Source: Anodontia alba (Eukaryota > Mollusca > Bivalvia > Lucinida > Lucinidae). Taken from it: a stretch of DNA of 64,000 nt. Of the stretch, positions 11,801-22,400 are shown piece by piece. Location of the stretch: NCBI GenBank assembly GCA_964016985.1, contig OZ024826.1, forward strand, positions 57,535,735-57,599,734, read 5' to 3'. The first letter of the stretch is position 1; each line of letters begins with the position of its first letter. The position numbers and the translations under genes were made by a program. The notes under the pieces were generated by a model that saw only the letters and a list, made by a program, of their open reading frames with translations, had not been told where the DNA came from and did no database searches.

Positions 11801-12957
11801 GTATTATTGTAAAAATTAAATTACTACCTTGCAAGAAAAATAGCAGCCTATTAGATGTGTCATTTCATACGAGTGCAAATTTATTTTAAAAATATTAAAT
11901 AGTGTTCTAGAAGTCCATGATTGTCTTACACAAAACAAATGTACTGGAAGTTGTCTGTGAATTTAATTATATGTCAAATGATGCTTAAGTGCATCAAAAC
12001 CCATGTCTACTGTCCTTTCGACATCTCTCGGAAAGACGTTTTTTGCTTGGCGTTTTATCTTAAATGAAAATATTTTGTTCTGATTGACTATATCTTATCA
12101 GAAACCATTTGTCTTTTCTGTTTCTGTGTTTTATTTTCAAATATGTACCCTAAAATTAAATTTATCGCCAGAAATTGGTCTGACCTATGCAATTTCTATA
12201 GTAAAGTGATTTTTTGGAATTTTTGTCTTAGTAAATATTTTTTACTTTTCTTTGCTGAATTTGAATTATTGATGTTTCACAACAATATTGTGAAAATTCC
12301 AGAAAAATTGAACAAGTGAAACTTATTAAAAATCTGCCTCCAAGTTACCTACCCTACAAATTTCTGCATAATTTTCATTCATTTTTACTATTGGAAAAAG
12401 TGAAAATATTGGATTTTTAAAAAACCACTGACTAGAATAAAACTTTTTGCGCATAGGTAGTTACGACAAATGGTTTTGCATTAAATCATGACAAAAGTTT
12501 ACAAATTTACTTCTGTTTAAAGCGTCGAGCAAAAAACATCTTTTTCTGAAAGATGTCGAAAGCACAGTAGGCTATGTGTTTCCAGGCTATATATGATCTT
12601 TGTTCTATCAATAATTCCCAACCTTTAAAAAAAAAAAGAGCCTGGATCCATCCATTTGAGTTCATTAAACACTTAGTATGCTGGGTAAAAAATCAGCAGA
12701 CTACATTTTGCAAGGGCTGTGTATGGAGTTGAAATGCGGCGGAATTGCAGCTGGCTGCAGCATTTCATTTTCACAACTGAAAATTGGTTGGAAAATGGAA
12801 CTTAGTGATTAGGACTAAAATTATTATTCTTTTCGTGGGCTCTTTAGAAAACCTACATGAAGGCTATCAAGAATACCAACCATTTTGGCGTTTTGACTTG
12901 CCAGGTCAAATCCAAACTTTGAATCCACTTCAAAACTTCTCTTGGAAGGCCAGACAT
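2262..12957 (-). CDS. SPATA4: SPATA4-like calponin-homology (CH_2) protein, 3' end off window
   Basis: Three exons join in phase: 12957-12881, 7096-6967 and 2380-2262. The protein opens with MSGLPREVLKWIQSLDL, continues with NGYLVAEIFSWYFPQDIQ and SKQKNWDLL, and ends its visible part with LVEGTIHCKEGAA. This order (start, NGYLVAEIFSWY, SLxxKxxNW, EGTIHCK) is the calponin-homology-like domain of SPATA4; SPEF1/CLAMP is the nearest relative and fits less well. The domain would occupy about residues 3-108. SPATA4 proteins are known mainly from testis, and the related CLAMP protein binds microtubules, so a sperm or ciliary microtubule role is inference. The exon 1 donor (TG/GTTGGT) is weak, but it gives the phase that exon 2 requires. 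The C-terminal tail is not in the window. The gene is divergent from MITD1. Confidence 0.85.
2381..3340. other. Intron sequence: hairpin at 2460-2527 and poly-A, no exon
   Basis: This is SPATA4 intron. A clean GATCAGATGCC hairpin sits at 2460-2527, and a 29-base A run starts at 2800. An imperfect palindrome around ACATGGCTGCGATGCGATG lies near 3165-3200. The short open frames over the A run are not credible genes. Confidence 0.6.
2460..2527. repeat. Hairpin MITE, AGTGTAGACCCAGATCAGATGCC family
   Basis: The arms AGACCCAGATCAGATGCCAC and GTGGCATCTGATCAGAATCT are near-complementary, with a loop of AAAAT. The same family occurs at 8370, 8665, 16034, 16847, 34838, 36528, 44339, 47451 and 57836. 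Confidence 0.75.
3955..4420. repeat. 118-bp tandem repeat, four copies
   Basis: Each unit contains CTCCGCATG.TTACGCA, then TTGCGTAAAG and TGTCCCAATACTCCGCTGG. The units start near 3957, 4075, 4193 and 4311 and are highly similar. The array is internal to the TTCGTA-rich element. Confidence 0.8.
4459..4738 (-). mobile_element. tRNA-like SINE, copy 1
   Basis: It is clearly similar over its length to 46116-46395: both begin CCCAGTCAAC and share CACACTTTTACTGGG, TTAGTCCTCT and ATTCTTTCGCCAGAAACTG. The end nearest 4738, read on the minus strand, carries a promoter A-box-like stretch near CTAGGTGGCTCCATTGG. I infer a minus-strand, pol III-type SINE, because the B-box is clearer in the 46 kb copy. 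Confidence 0.6.
5997..6966. other. SPATA4 intron, no gene seen
   Basis: It holds a short CGATTCTAATGAGTAC hairpin at 6300-6355 and otherwise unique AT-rich DNA. None of the short open frames resembles a protein I know. Confidence 0.5.
6967..7096 (-). CDS. SPATA4: SPATA4 exon 2
   Basis: The exon has a TTTTAG acceptor and a GTAAGT donor. It encodes one base completing a codon plus 43 codons, including DLTNGYLVAEIFSWYFPQ and the conserved KNW. This is the best conserved part of the CH-like domain. Confidence 0.9.
7097..11999. other. SPATA4 intron: hairpins, homopolymers, no exon
   Basis: It contains GATCTGGGTCTA hairpin copies near 7136-7190, 8370-8428 and 8665-8720. T and A runs lie at 7252-7305 and 9758-9791, a GC-richer patch at 10036-10150 (AGGGGGGAGAGCACGAGAG and its partner) and a G run at 11098-11118. 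Open frames up to 125 codons cross the G run and have no recognisable composition, so I do not call them genes. Confidence 0.5.
12002..12585. mobile_element. 580-bp inverted-repeat MITE
   Basis: The left end (CATGTCTACTGTCCTTTCGA followed by CATCT) matches the reversed right end (CTACTGTGCTTTCGACATCT). The pairing continues inward through GTTTTTTGC and, further in, through the complementary motifs CTGACCTATGC and GCATAGGTAG. There is no coding capacity. Confidence 0.65.
12881..12957 (-). CDS. SPATA4: SPATA4 exon 1 (start codon)
   Basis: The ATG is at 12957-12955 and the exon encodes 25 codons plus TG. The ATG fits because the protein begins SGLPREVLKW, the usual start of the domain. The donor is GTTGGT; the next GT (GTATTC) would be out of phase with exon 2. 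Splicing to exon 2 makes a Trp codon at the junction and aligns the length exactly with the family. Confidence 0.75.
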
Positions 12958-14480
12958 CTTTTACATTTGGCTCCAACTTGGTTGATGTCGTCGCTACTGA
13001 CAACATTGACGGGTTCACAAACTATATTTTGGCTGGTTACAGGACCTATATACACACGATGAAACGGGAAACCAATGAGATAGAAACAGAGTACCTGTCA
13101 ACGTCTTCTCTTCCGGTATACTTCCTACTTTCGGTTTGACATTCGATTTTGTATATTTTTAGAATAGATCTAGATTTATGCGGTAGTTTGACACACAAGT
13201 AGCAACGTTTAAAAATTATTTCTCTCAATTTCAAAAAAAAAAAAAAGAAATGCTTAGACGCAATGCTTGTATTTTTAACTATGTAAGATGGCCACATTTA
13301 CAAAAAGCTATTGTGTTTTTTTTTGTTTGTTTTTTTGTCTTCGACTCTTTGTAACTTTTGTGCACATGATCTGCTCTCATTATCAGGAGATTGTCAGCGC
13401 AGTGGGTAGTGTACTGACATCTGGTGCTAGAGGTCAAGGGTTCATTCCACACTAAAAATAAAACATTCTGGGTCCATTGTAAACACACTCCATTAGAGTA
13501 GCATACAGTGATGATTTATAATGCCGGTCTCATCTTTTGGATTGGGATGTTAACTGGAGACATTGACTAGAGGGAAAAGACATCTTCTGTGCAGGTTAGA
13601 GATCCAGCTACTACAGAATTTCTCCTAAAGAGACCGTATGCATGAAATATTTAAGCTAGAATATTTTCTGAGAAAAAGATTTCAAAATGTCATCTTATCT
13701 AGCATGCTAGGCATTAATGTTTTGGAAATATTTGCCTGAATCAGACCTTGCAAAATTCTGCTGATGATCAACATTTAGTTGCCACAACAATTATCCCTCT
13801 TGAAAGTCTGGACAATGGATACTTTTATTACTGTAAATCAGTTAAATTTTAACCCCTTACCAAGCAGTAAGCAAAAATAGAAACTTTGGTAAAAATAATT
13901 GAATTACAAGATTCCAGCCTTACAAATTTAATCTTTAAATTTAGCACAGAACTAGAATGCGCATTCAATGGCACACCATCCCAAAATCCCCACACTCCAT
14001 GCTAATGTTGCTAAAAGCGTGAAGTTCAGATCTGACAGACGGACTCACGAGGATGAGGGGAAGTCATGTACCCAGTGGTTAAGGAGAAGATACATGTAGT
14101 GTGATGGATGGATGGAGGCGTTCACAATATCCCCATCGCTAAAGCATTGGGATAATAATTGCCAATTTTAATTTTGGCAAAATATGGCTTATCATTATAA
14201 GATATATATGCTGGCAGAGAAGTTTCTGTGGTGAGGGATTAACTAATTATTTTCAGGTCTTGAGTTAAGGTTTGCCATGTGGGTAAAATTTTCAGCAGAT
14301 GACATTTTGTCTTATTTTTCCCAGCAAACTAGGAAAAAATAAATGTCATCAATTTGCAGTCTGCTGAATTTGCCCAGAGAAGAGTTAAGGAGTTAAGGTG
14401 TTCAGGAAATTAGCTCTGTTTTCAATATGTTTCTGCTTTCAGATCGATGTAATTCAATCAGATCTCAAATTAGATCCAAG
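12958..14480. promoter_or_regulatory. Divergent SPATA4/MITD1 intergenic region
   Basis: This is the 1.5 kb between two opposed start codons and presumably holds both promoters. I see no convincing TATA box. A splice acceptor (TTCTGCTTTCAG, ending 14442) lies 38 bases before the MITD1 ATG, suggesting an upstream non-coding MITD1 exon somewhere in this interval. A tRNA-like SINE is at 13387-13640. Confidence 0.45.
13387..13640 (+). mobile_element. tRNA-derived SINE (plus strand)
   Basis: GTCAGCGCAGTGGGTAGTG resembles an A box, and AAGGGTTCATTCCACAC, about 35 bases on, resembles a B box. The part between does not form a proper anticodon arm, so this is not a working tRNA. The unrelated body after it (TAATGCCGGTCTCATCTTTT onward) is as expected for a SINE. 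The 3' limit is approximate. Confidence 0.5.
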
Positions 14481-14622
14481 ATGGCAGATAAACAAGCAGG
14501 TGTTTATTCTTCAGCAATAAGTGTTCTGAAAAGAGCTATTGAACTAGACTCGGCAAACAGACTAGAAGAAGCAGTTGTTTGTTACCAAGAAGGATTGCAG
14601 CTCCTTATAACATATCTAAAAG
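14481..14622 (+). CDS. MITD1: MITD1 exon 1 (start, MIT helix 1-2)
   Basis: The ATG sits in AAGATGG, a good start context. An upstream in-frame ATG at 14427 lies before the splice acceptor at 14442 and was not chosen. The exon encodes 47 codons plus one base; the donor is AAAAG/GTTTGT. Confidence 0.92.
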
Positions 14623-17600
14623 GTTTGTTTAGGGAACTGGATACACTTGGTAGATCTTTTGCCATTTTATACAAGGGAGACGACTTTCTTGACTTCCTGT
14701 TCTCTTGTCTGCATACCGGTCCCCTCCTGAGAAAGGGTCTACTCTAAAAGGAAAGGATTTGCTTCCAAAGGAACAGACGTCCTTTTCAGAGTAGACCCCT
14801 TTGGGAGCAAACTTGTTCCCTTTTAGAGCAGACCCTTTCAGAAAGGAGGCAAAACAAATTTGGAAGAATTGTCACCCTAGAATGTGTATTATGACAGTAA
14901 ATAGTGAGTTGTTAACAGGACTCTTGGTAAGATGGAATTTGTTTTCTACCAAACGTCAATATTTTTCTCATATCTTTAAAAAAACTGTTTTTGATGCTTT
15001 TTTGAATTGGTTTGTGAAGGCCACTGTATATGCACAACTTGCATTTTCATGGAGAAAACTTAATGTCCAAAAATGTAAGAAAAAAAGTAATCTTGGTCAC
15101 TACCTTGGGATGTTTCTATAATTTACATTTTTAAAAATACTTTGGCTTTTTAGGGCTTCACCCCAAGACCCTTAACCCTATATTGATTCTTGCGTCTATA
15201 TCACCTTTTATGCCCTCATTTTATTCAATATTATCATAAGACTCTCTACTGTGTTTTACTTTTCCTGGAGCTGTACCCTACTGAGATGGGGCACTTATGA
15301 AAAAATCATAATCAGTAAATGAAAAATGCTTAACAGCAAAAGAAATATGATTATGCTCTTCTCACTTTTGTGTCCCCTCTCACACTAGCTTGCTGTGTCA
15401 GTATTCACTAGCCTTGACCAGGGTTTTCTTATGCATGTAGCTACTCCAAGCCTTCTGTAAAATACTCCCCAAAGTTTAATGGTAGTAAAATAGTAATGAA
15501 ATCATTTGAAAATATACTGACTCAAAAAAGAAATGCAACATTAATAAATGGCAAAAGAAATGAAGACTAACACCCTATGATTGCAAAACTGATCTAGTGT
15601 GTAAAATCATTACGAAAACATGCCTATTCAAATATACTGAAAATTTTACCACCAAAAAATGAAAAATTTCAGATAAAAAAATCTGATATTTTTCATATTT
15701 CTGCTAAAAACATAGATTGTGGGTACTCATTAGAACTGCCTCGCCAAGGTGGTTGTAACAAGTACCCACAATCTATATTTTTGAGCAGAAATAAGAGAAA
15801 TAATGTATAGCCCTGTAATCCCCAGTTTTACTAAAAAAAGTGGGGTTTAAGGGGGTCAAAATTATATACAGGCATGTTTTCGTGATGTGTGCAACAATAT
15901 TGAGGATATACAGTTGACTTTTGGTATCTTAACCCTTGTCATACTGAATAAATTAAGATGCCGCGCCCACTTCTAATTTTCAGCCAATCAGAATACTTGT
16001 TCAAAGTTGTTCATACAAATTTAAAAACTTAATGACAAACAGTGTAGATCCAGATCAGTTGGCTTCTGAAGAAGCCAACTGATCTGGATCTACACTGTTT
16101 GCAAAGGCAGGGTATATCCGGGTTCAGCAGGACAAGGGTTAAATGTTGATAACTCAAACTGCTGCTTAATTAAGTGTAACTAAATTTTGGAGAATGTTGG
16201 TTTAGTTTTGCTTTATGTTTTTACATTACAAAAAAAATCTGGCTTTCCACCATGTGAAACAAAATATTCTGAGATTATGATAGAAAAAACAGCCCCCTCT
16301 CCCTTCCTTACCCCACTCCCCCACAACCCCCCCTGCCCCGTCCCCCCACCCCACCCCCAACATCATCCTCCAAAAGCAATTACAAGAGTATCCATCAGAT
16401 ACCGGAATCTTAAACTTTGGAAGGTGATGATTGTCTCACCCCCTCTCCACAAGGTCAATTTTTACAGTCTGAGAAGACTCCTGACCTTCACTGGGAAGAA
16501 GAAGAGATATGTTGAGGTGCTAAAATATGAACTTATCCTTTATACTGTCACCAAAATGAATAGTTTCTGTAGTCGGTGACCAGCCTCAGTCATTCTGTGA
16601 CCATTGTGACATTTTTTATATGCAGATGCTCCAGCAGACAGGAAGGAAGGGATTAGAGCAAAAGTGAAGGAATATATGGAAAGAGCTGAACTCATCAAAA
16701 AGAAAGTTAAAGAAGATAAAGAAGGTAGAACTTAACCCATGTCAATCTGAATAAATCAAGATGCCACACCCACTTCTAAATTTCAGCCAACCAGATTACT
16801 TGATCCAGGTTGTTGATACAAATTCACATACTTAATGCCAACAGTGTAGATCCAGATCAGTTGGCTTCTTCAGGAGCCAACTGATCTGGATCTATCTGGG
16901 TTCAGCAGGAAAAGGGTTAATCTTAAATGGGAGTAAATACATTAACTCTGTTAAGATTCCTTTTGCCTCCTTTAGTTTAAACATATTTTATTTGTATTTC
17001 ATCAGTTACATGGGGGGGGGGGGGGGGGGGGGGGTGGGGGAAGAAACTCTGTTAAGATTCCTTTTGCCTCCTTTAGTTTAAACATATTTTATTTGTATTT
17101 CATCAGTTACATACATGAATAATGATATTTAATGAATAGTAAAGAGCCATATACAAATGGAATTCGAAAAAAGTCTTGTGCCTTATAAATATTCAGAAAC
17201 CATACTTGTCCTGAAATTTGCCTCCTTTCTGAAAAGGGCTTTACTCTAAGAGGATAGAATTTGTACCCCTTGAGAGCAATTTTTTCCTGTTAGACCTATT
17301 TTTTGAATGGGGCTGTGTGGGCAGTTGTCCTGCTTGCAAAAATAGTAGAAAATCTACCAAGTGCATTCAGTCCCCTTAATGTGACAAATGAGTCATCAAG
17401 AAAACATGCCTATATAATTTAACCCCCTTAAACCCCACGTTTATGCAGTAAAACTGGGGTTTATAGGGGTATACATTATTTTTCTTATTTCTACTCAAAA
17501 ACATAGATTGTGGGTACTCGTTAGAACTGCCTCATTGGGGCAGTTCTAACAAGTACCCACAATCTATGTTTTGAGCAGAAATATGAAAAATATCAGAATT

Positions 17601-19442
17601 TTTTATCTGAAAATTTTCATATCTTGGTGGTAAAATTTTCAATTTTGAATAGGCATGTTTTCGTAGTGTATATATTTCCTGGCCCCGAGGTTATGAAACC
17701 TTTTTCATGATCAATTCAGTTGAGCATGAAATTTTCTTTTCTCGGCTAATAAATATGAATATTTATGAGCAGACAAATTTTCAAGCTCAGCTATGTTTAG
17801 CAAGAAAGAATTTGCAACTGTTAGTAATTTGAGATTTATTAGCAGGACAGATTTTATGCTCAGCTGAGTTGATAATAAAAAAGTTATATAACCTCTGGGC
17901 CTGTTTTCCCAGAAGATGGAGCTTAAGCCTTAAAGCACCAAGAAAAATTTGCAGCAGACGACATTCTAAATTTTATCATTATTTTTTCAGAGAAAGTATG
18001 TCTTGACATTTCATATGAATTGTCTGCTTGGAAAGGTCTAGACTTATTTTCTTTGAAAAATAAAAAAAAAAAAGTATTTCAGAATGTCGTCTGCTGCAAT
18101 TGTGATTGGCACTATAAGGGATAATATTTTATACAATCATTTTCTTTTCACTTGATAAATGAGCTTGGCAGTTCATTATAAAATCAAAGGACTGATAGTC
18201 CTAAGAGTCTGCTAGCTTGTAAAGTACTAATGGAGTGCTGTGTATCTTCTATGCAATTTTACACAATACATGCAAAGAAGATAGACGACATTCCAATGCT
18301 ACCAATACTATACGATAAGATGGAGCTCTATGGAATATATCAAGCATCTGGGCATTGCACTTCCTGAATAGAAGACTTTCTTTAAAAAAACTCTTAAATT
18401 CTGCTGGTAAGTGCATGTCCTTGACAAATCTGACCTCAAGGCCAAGTCTTGGAGAAATTTCAAACTACACTGAAAGATGATTCTGCATGCAAAATTTCTA
18501 GTTAGGACGGACAAATACGGATGGACTCACTAATATACACTTAAATGCAGCTATGGTGACTATGTCTTGCTCAGCGCAAGCGGGCTTGACAAAAAGGAAG
18601 ATATTTGTTCAGGTTATTTTTCTTCAAACTATTAGCACATTGTTGACAGATCCATTCCTTATCCTCCACACTTTTATGTCCTAATGTACAGAGTCTTTTC
18701 ATCTCGAGCTTCAGACCCTGAATATCAAATTTAACATCAGAATGTCTGAAAAATGTTTGACAACAACTTGTACATATGTACTGGGGACCACAAGACACCA
18801 ACTTGTGAAACTGTGTGACTATAGCACTTTCTTTGTTTTTAAATTTCTTACTGCTCAAACCATCTTTTGATGTGTCACTTAACTTAGGTTTCTTATTCAG
18901 GGAGGTTTGCAATTCTTCACATATAAGGGGTGAATCAAGTAATGCGGAACGGTGTTCATTTAAGCTGTCAGCAAGCTGGGAGGAAGCATAAGGCTGTGAT
19001 GGACACAACTCAAATGAAATACATTCTTGTAAAGGAGGATAGGTAGTTATGTCACAAATTTGAAACCCAGCTCATTGGTATCATTTTATGGTCTCCCTGC
19101 AAACATGAGATATACAGAGCGAATGCAAATCAAACTGACTCACCGCTGTTGTAGTAAAGGAATTATCAAAACTAAACAATCTACGCAAATGTAAGGAAAA
19201 TGCCAGTTATATTTGTTTTCTTTAACGAAATGTTTTTGCCATTAACATTTGGCATTCCATCTGAAGCTCTTGCATGTGACTCAAAAAGGTAGAAACAGTC
19301 ACCTTGTTCCAATAATGCAATAGAAAAGCCGTTGCAAATGAAGACTGCATATGGGTTGAATGAGAAAGTCATAGCGAGTCCTGTCTCTAAATCAAGGAAA
19401 GAATACTCCACTAAAGATAAGATATTTAAATTTCCTGGAAAT

Positions 19443-19477
<35 letters not shown>

Positions 19478-22400
19478 CACTTTCCAGGGATAATGCTGGT
19501 TGTCAAGTGAAAAATAAGATGGCAAATCACATGGCTCTAAATAGTCATGATATGTCTTGGCATTCTTTTTTGCATACTTGTATAATTTATCTCCTGCAAA
19601 CAGAATTTCATTCATGTTGCTGACATTCAACTTGTTGGTACAGATCCTTTTCTGTACAGCTTTCACCAATAATATTAAACAACATGGTAGGCATTGACGC
19701 CCTCTTGAATCAGGACTAAATATCCCATCTCTTTGATGGATACTTCCTTGCAATAATACAGATGCATTTTCTTGTAGCGACACCGCCTCGTGGCTGCGAA
19801 GAAGCAGCCGCGAAGAAGCAGCCACGACGGTGGCGTCAAATGATAACACGTATGGAATAGAACAGAATTGTGTGTACGGACCCTTGCCATGGCCTGAAAA
19901 GTCGCAATGATTAAAGCGAATAACACCGAGTGTTTCGACTGAGACGTGATGTCAGTCAGCCAATGAAAGTGCTCAGCGATATGTATAGTGTCTGGTTTCC
20001 GACCTTCTGGTTGTTGCGACAACTGTGTGTGTTGTCATATGACAACCAGCTTGTTTACTAGAATCTACCAGCTGTCGAACAGTTTATTTTTCGCGAGGCT
20101 ACAGACATGAAAGCTTCTTTTACCTGCATTTTTGAAATTCATGGTGTGTCGCACGCGAAAAACAACAACAGATACTTGTTCAGTTTTTCAGCAAAATTCC
20201 TGATGTCGTAAAGTGCATTTCATGGAGGCAACCGGTAGCACAGGAGCTTGACGTTTGCTAATTTCTACTTATAGGGCCTGTCCCTACGATTATGAAATAA
20301 TCGAAGGTTCGAAGGACAGGCCCTATAAGTAGAAATTATCCAATGTCAAGCTCCTGTGACCGGTAGTGTAGCGTAACTTGGTACCTATTACCGGCGTGCA
20401 CTGATTATCGGGTATTCAGAAATCACAACCCACAGACCACGGCCCCCGCCCATCGGGGCCAGCGAAGTAGTTGGGCTGCCTATAGTCTCCAGGGCAGAGT
20501 TGCCTTAGGCAGGGCCTGTTCATCATGTGATCGGGTTGGGTAAAAGTCCCACAAATCTGGAGGCAGTATCTTTAAATGGATACATTGTTGCATTTATTTC
20601 TTTTCTTTTTATTCGCTAGAATCATCATACAGCAAATACAATGTATAAATAGACTCTAAGGCTGGCTAATCTGGTCGATTATCACTCCTGTCATTGTGAT
20701 CGATTATTTATCACAAAAGATTTGGTCAATTTACTTGTCTGTCTGAGCAGGACTCTTCCCATGTTATACTTTACTGTATGTATTTGGTCAAATAGGCCTG
20801 AGCAAACAGTGTAGACCCAGATGGGATGCCGCAAAATGTGGCGTCTCTTTGATTATAAGACATCTGTAATGATAATCATTTTTGTGGAATTTATAGATCA
20901 GTTAATCAATTATCTGATTAATTTTGTCAGCCTAAATAGTCTGTGTGAATAAAAGTAATATACTCCATGTATTTTCGCGTTAAATTCAATATTGCGTTAA
21001 ACCGATTTCTCAATGAAAATAAACGGCAGCGCCACCTACCTGCTGGATGTTTTAAATACAAAGTCACGCTTTAGTGGGCAAGGTTTGTTTTCAGAAATAC
21101 ACTGTTGTTTTGTGATTTCCGCTTAGAAAAGAAATATATTGACCGTGGTGATAACAGTCCTTAATGACATTTACACCTATATCTATTAAATCAATTTTTA
21201 CAGCTAAGACTAACTTATTTTTTCTATGAAAATATCAAATCTAAGGTACCGTATTAATCCGCCTATAAGACGGGGATTTTTCAAAAAAAAAAAAAAAAAG
21301 CCCCCAAAAATCCAGACCCATCTTATAATCAAGATCTTTGGCCATATCGGTATTTTCGGCAAAGTCCGGTGGTGCCACATGGTCACGGAAAATGCCGATC
21401 TTCGAAACCGGTAGAAGGATATAATGTTTACCTTCGTCCCTTGACAGAAATAGCAGCAAGGTAATTTTGTAGGTGAAGTACCGAATTTTTCTGTGTATTA
21501 CTCGCACCCGTGTATAACACGCGCTGAATATTTGCTAAATAGTTTTGAAATAAAAAAAAGAGATGTTCTATGTAAAACACGAAGAATTTATCTGTGCGTT
21601 ATTTACTAAGTTACCAGATACTAAGTGTAAAATTTCACTAGGATTGAGTTGAAAATGGCCGAACTCGGAAGGTTTAGAGTAGAAACAGGCCGAATTTACG
21701 ATAATGCTAACTGAATTTTCGTTGTGCAGCTCTTGTTACCATGGGCCTCAGGCAACTTGATGTAGTGTAGGCAGTTCTTTGCTTCCCCACTGCAGACGCT
21801 ATGATAATAAAAATGTAGTTATTTCTTTTGTGTCCTCATAACACCTTCTTTGTGTCACTTTCTTAACTGAGACGTGAAATTATCAACTCAGTGCCTCAGG
21901 GCAATGCAAACAACAACTAAAGTCGACTAGTTGTCATTCTGACTGCCAATTAACCAATTAAGTGCACAGATGTATGCTGGTAGTTTGATTTTCTTTATCA
22001 TAAACATTGTTTATTTCAAACAATTTTTTTGGTAAGTTGGAAGAAAAGTTTAAATAAAAAAAAAGAAAAAAAAAAAAGAAAAAAGATAAACATATGCCCA
22101 GTCAGCATTCTACGTAAATCTATATCGGGCCGTCATCGGCCCGTCAGGGTAGCTGACGGGCCGATGACGGCCCGATGTAGATTTACGTAGAATGCTAGCT
22201 GGGTGGTAAGAAAATAAAAGATAAAATGCAAATGACCGATCTACCTACCGCAAAAGCCCAGTTGGTTTTGTTTATTATCAATAATTTTAATAATTGCATA
22301 AACTTAAATACTTTTTTATTTTTTCAATGTATGATATTTTGAACTACAATAAATCAGTTGTGCAGGCTGATTTATTCAAGTTACGGTTGAGTCTTGTCAA

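Larger units (their letters stand above)
14623..16625. other. MITD1 intron 1: three hairpin elements
   Basis: A GGGTCTACTCTAAAAGG foldback lies at 14725-14850. The ACGAAAACATGCCTA MITE is at 15608-15887 and the perfect GATCTGGATCTACACTG hairpin at 16034-16101. An open frame of 130 codons at 16187-16579 crosses a C-rich tract and is not credible as a gene. Confidence 0.6.

Noticed and set aside
16187..16579. Open frame of 130 codons on the plus strand
   Set aside because: It runs through a C-rich low-complexity tract inside MITD1 intron 1 and shows no known motif or splice context.
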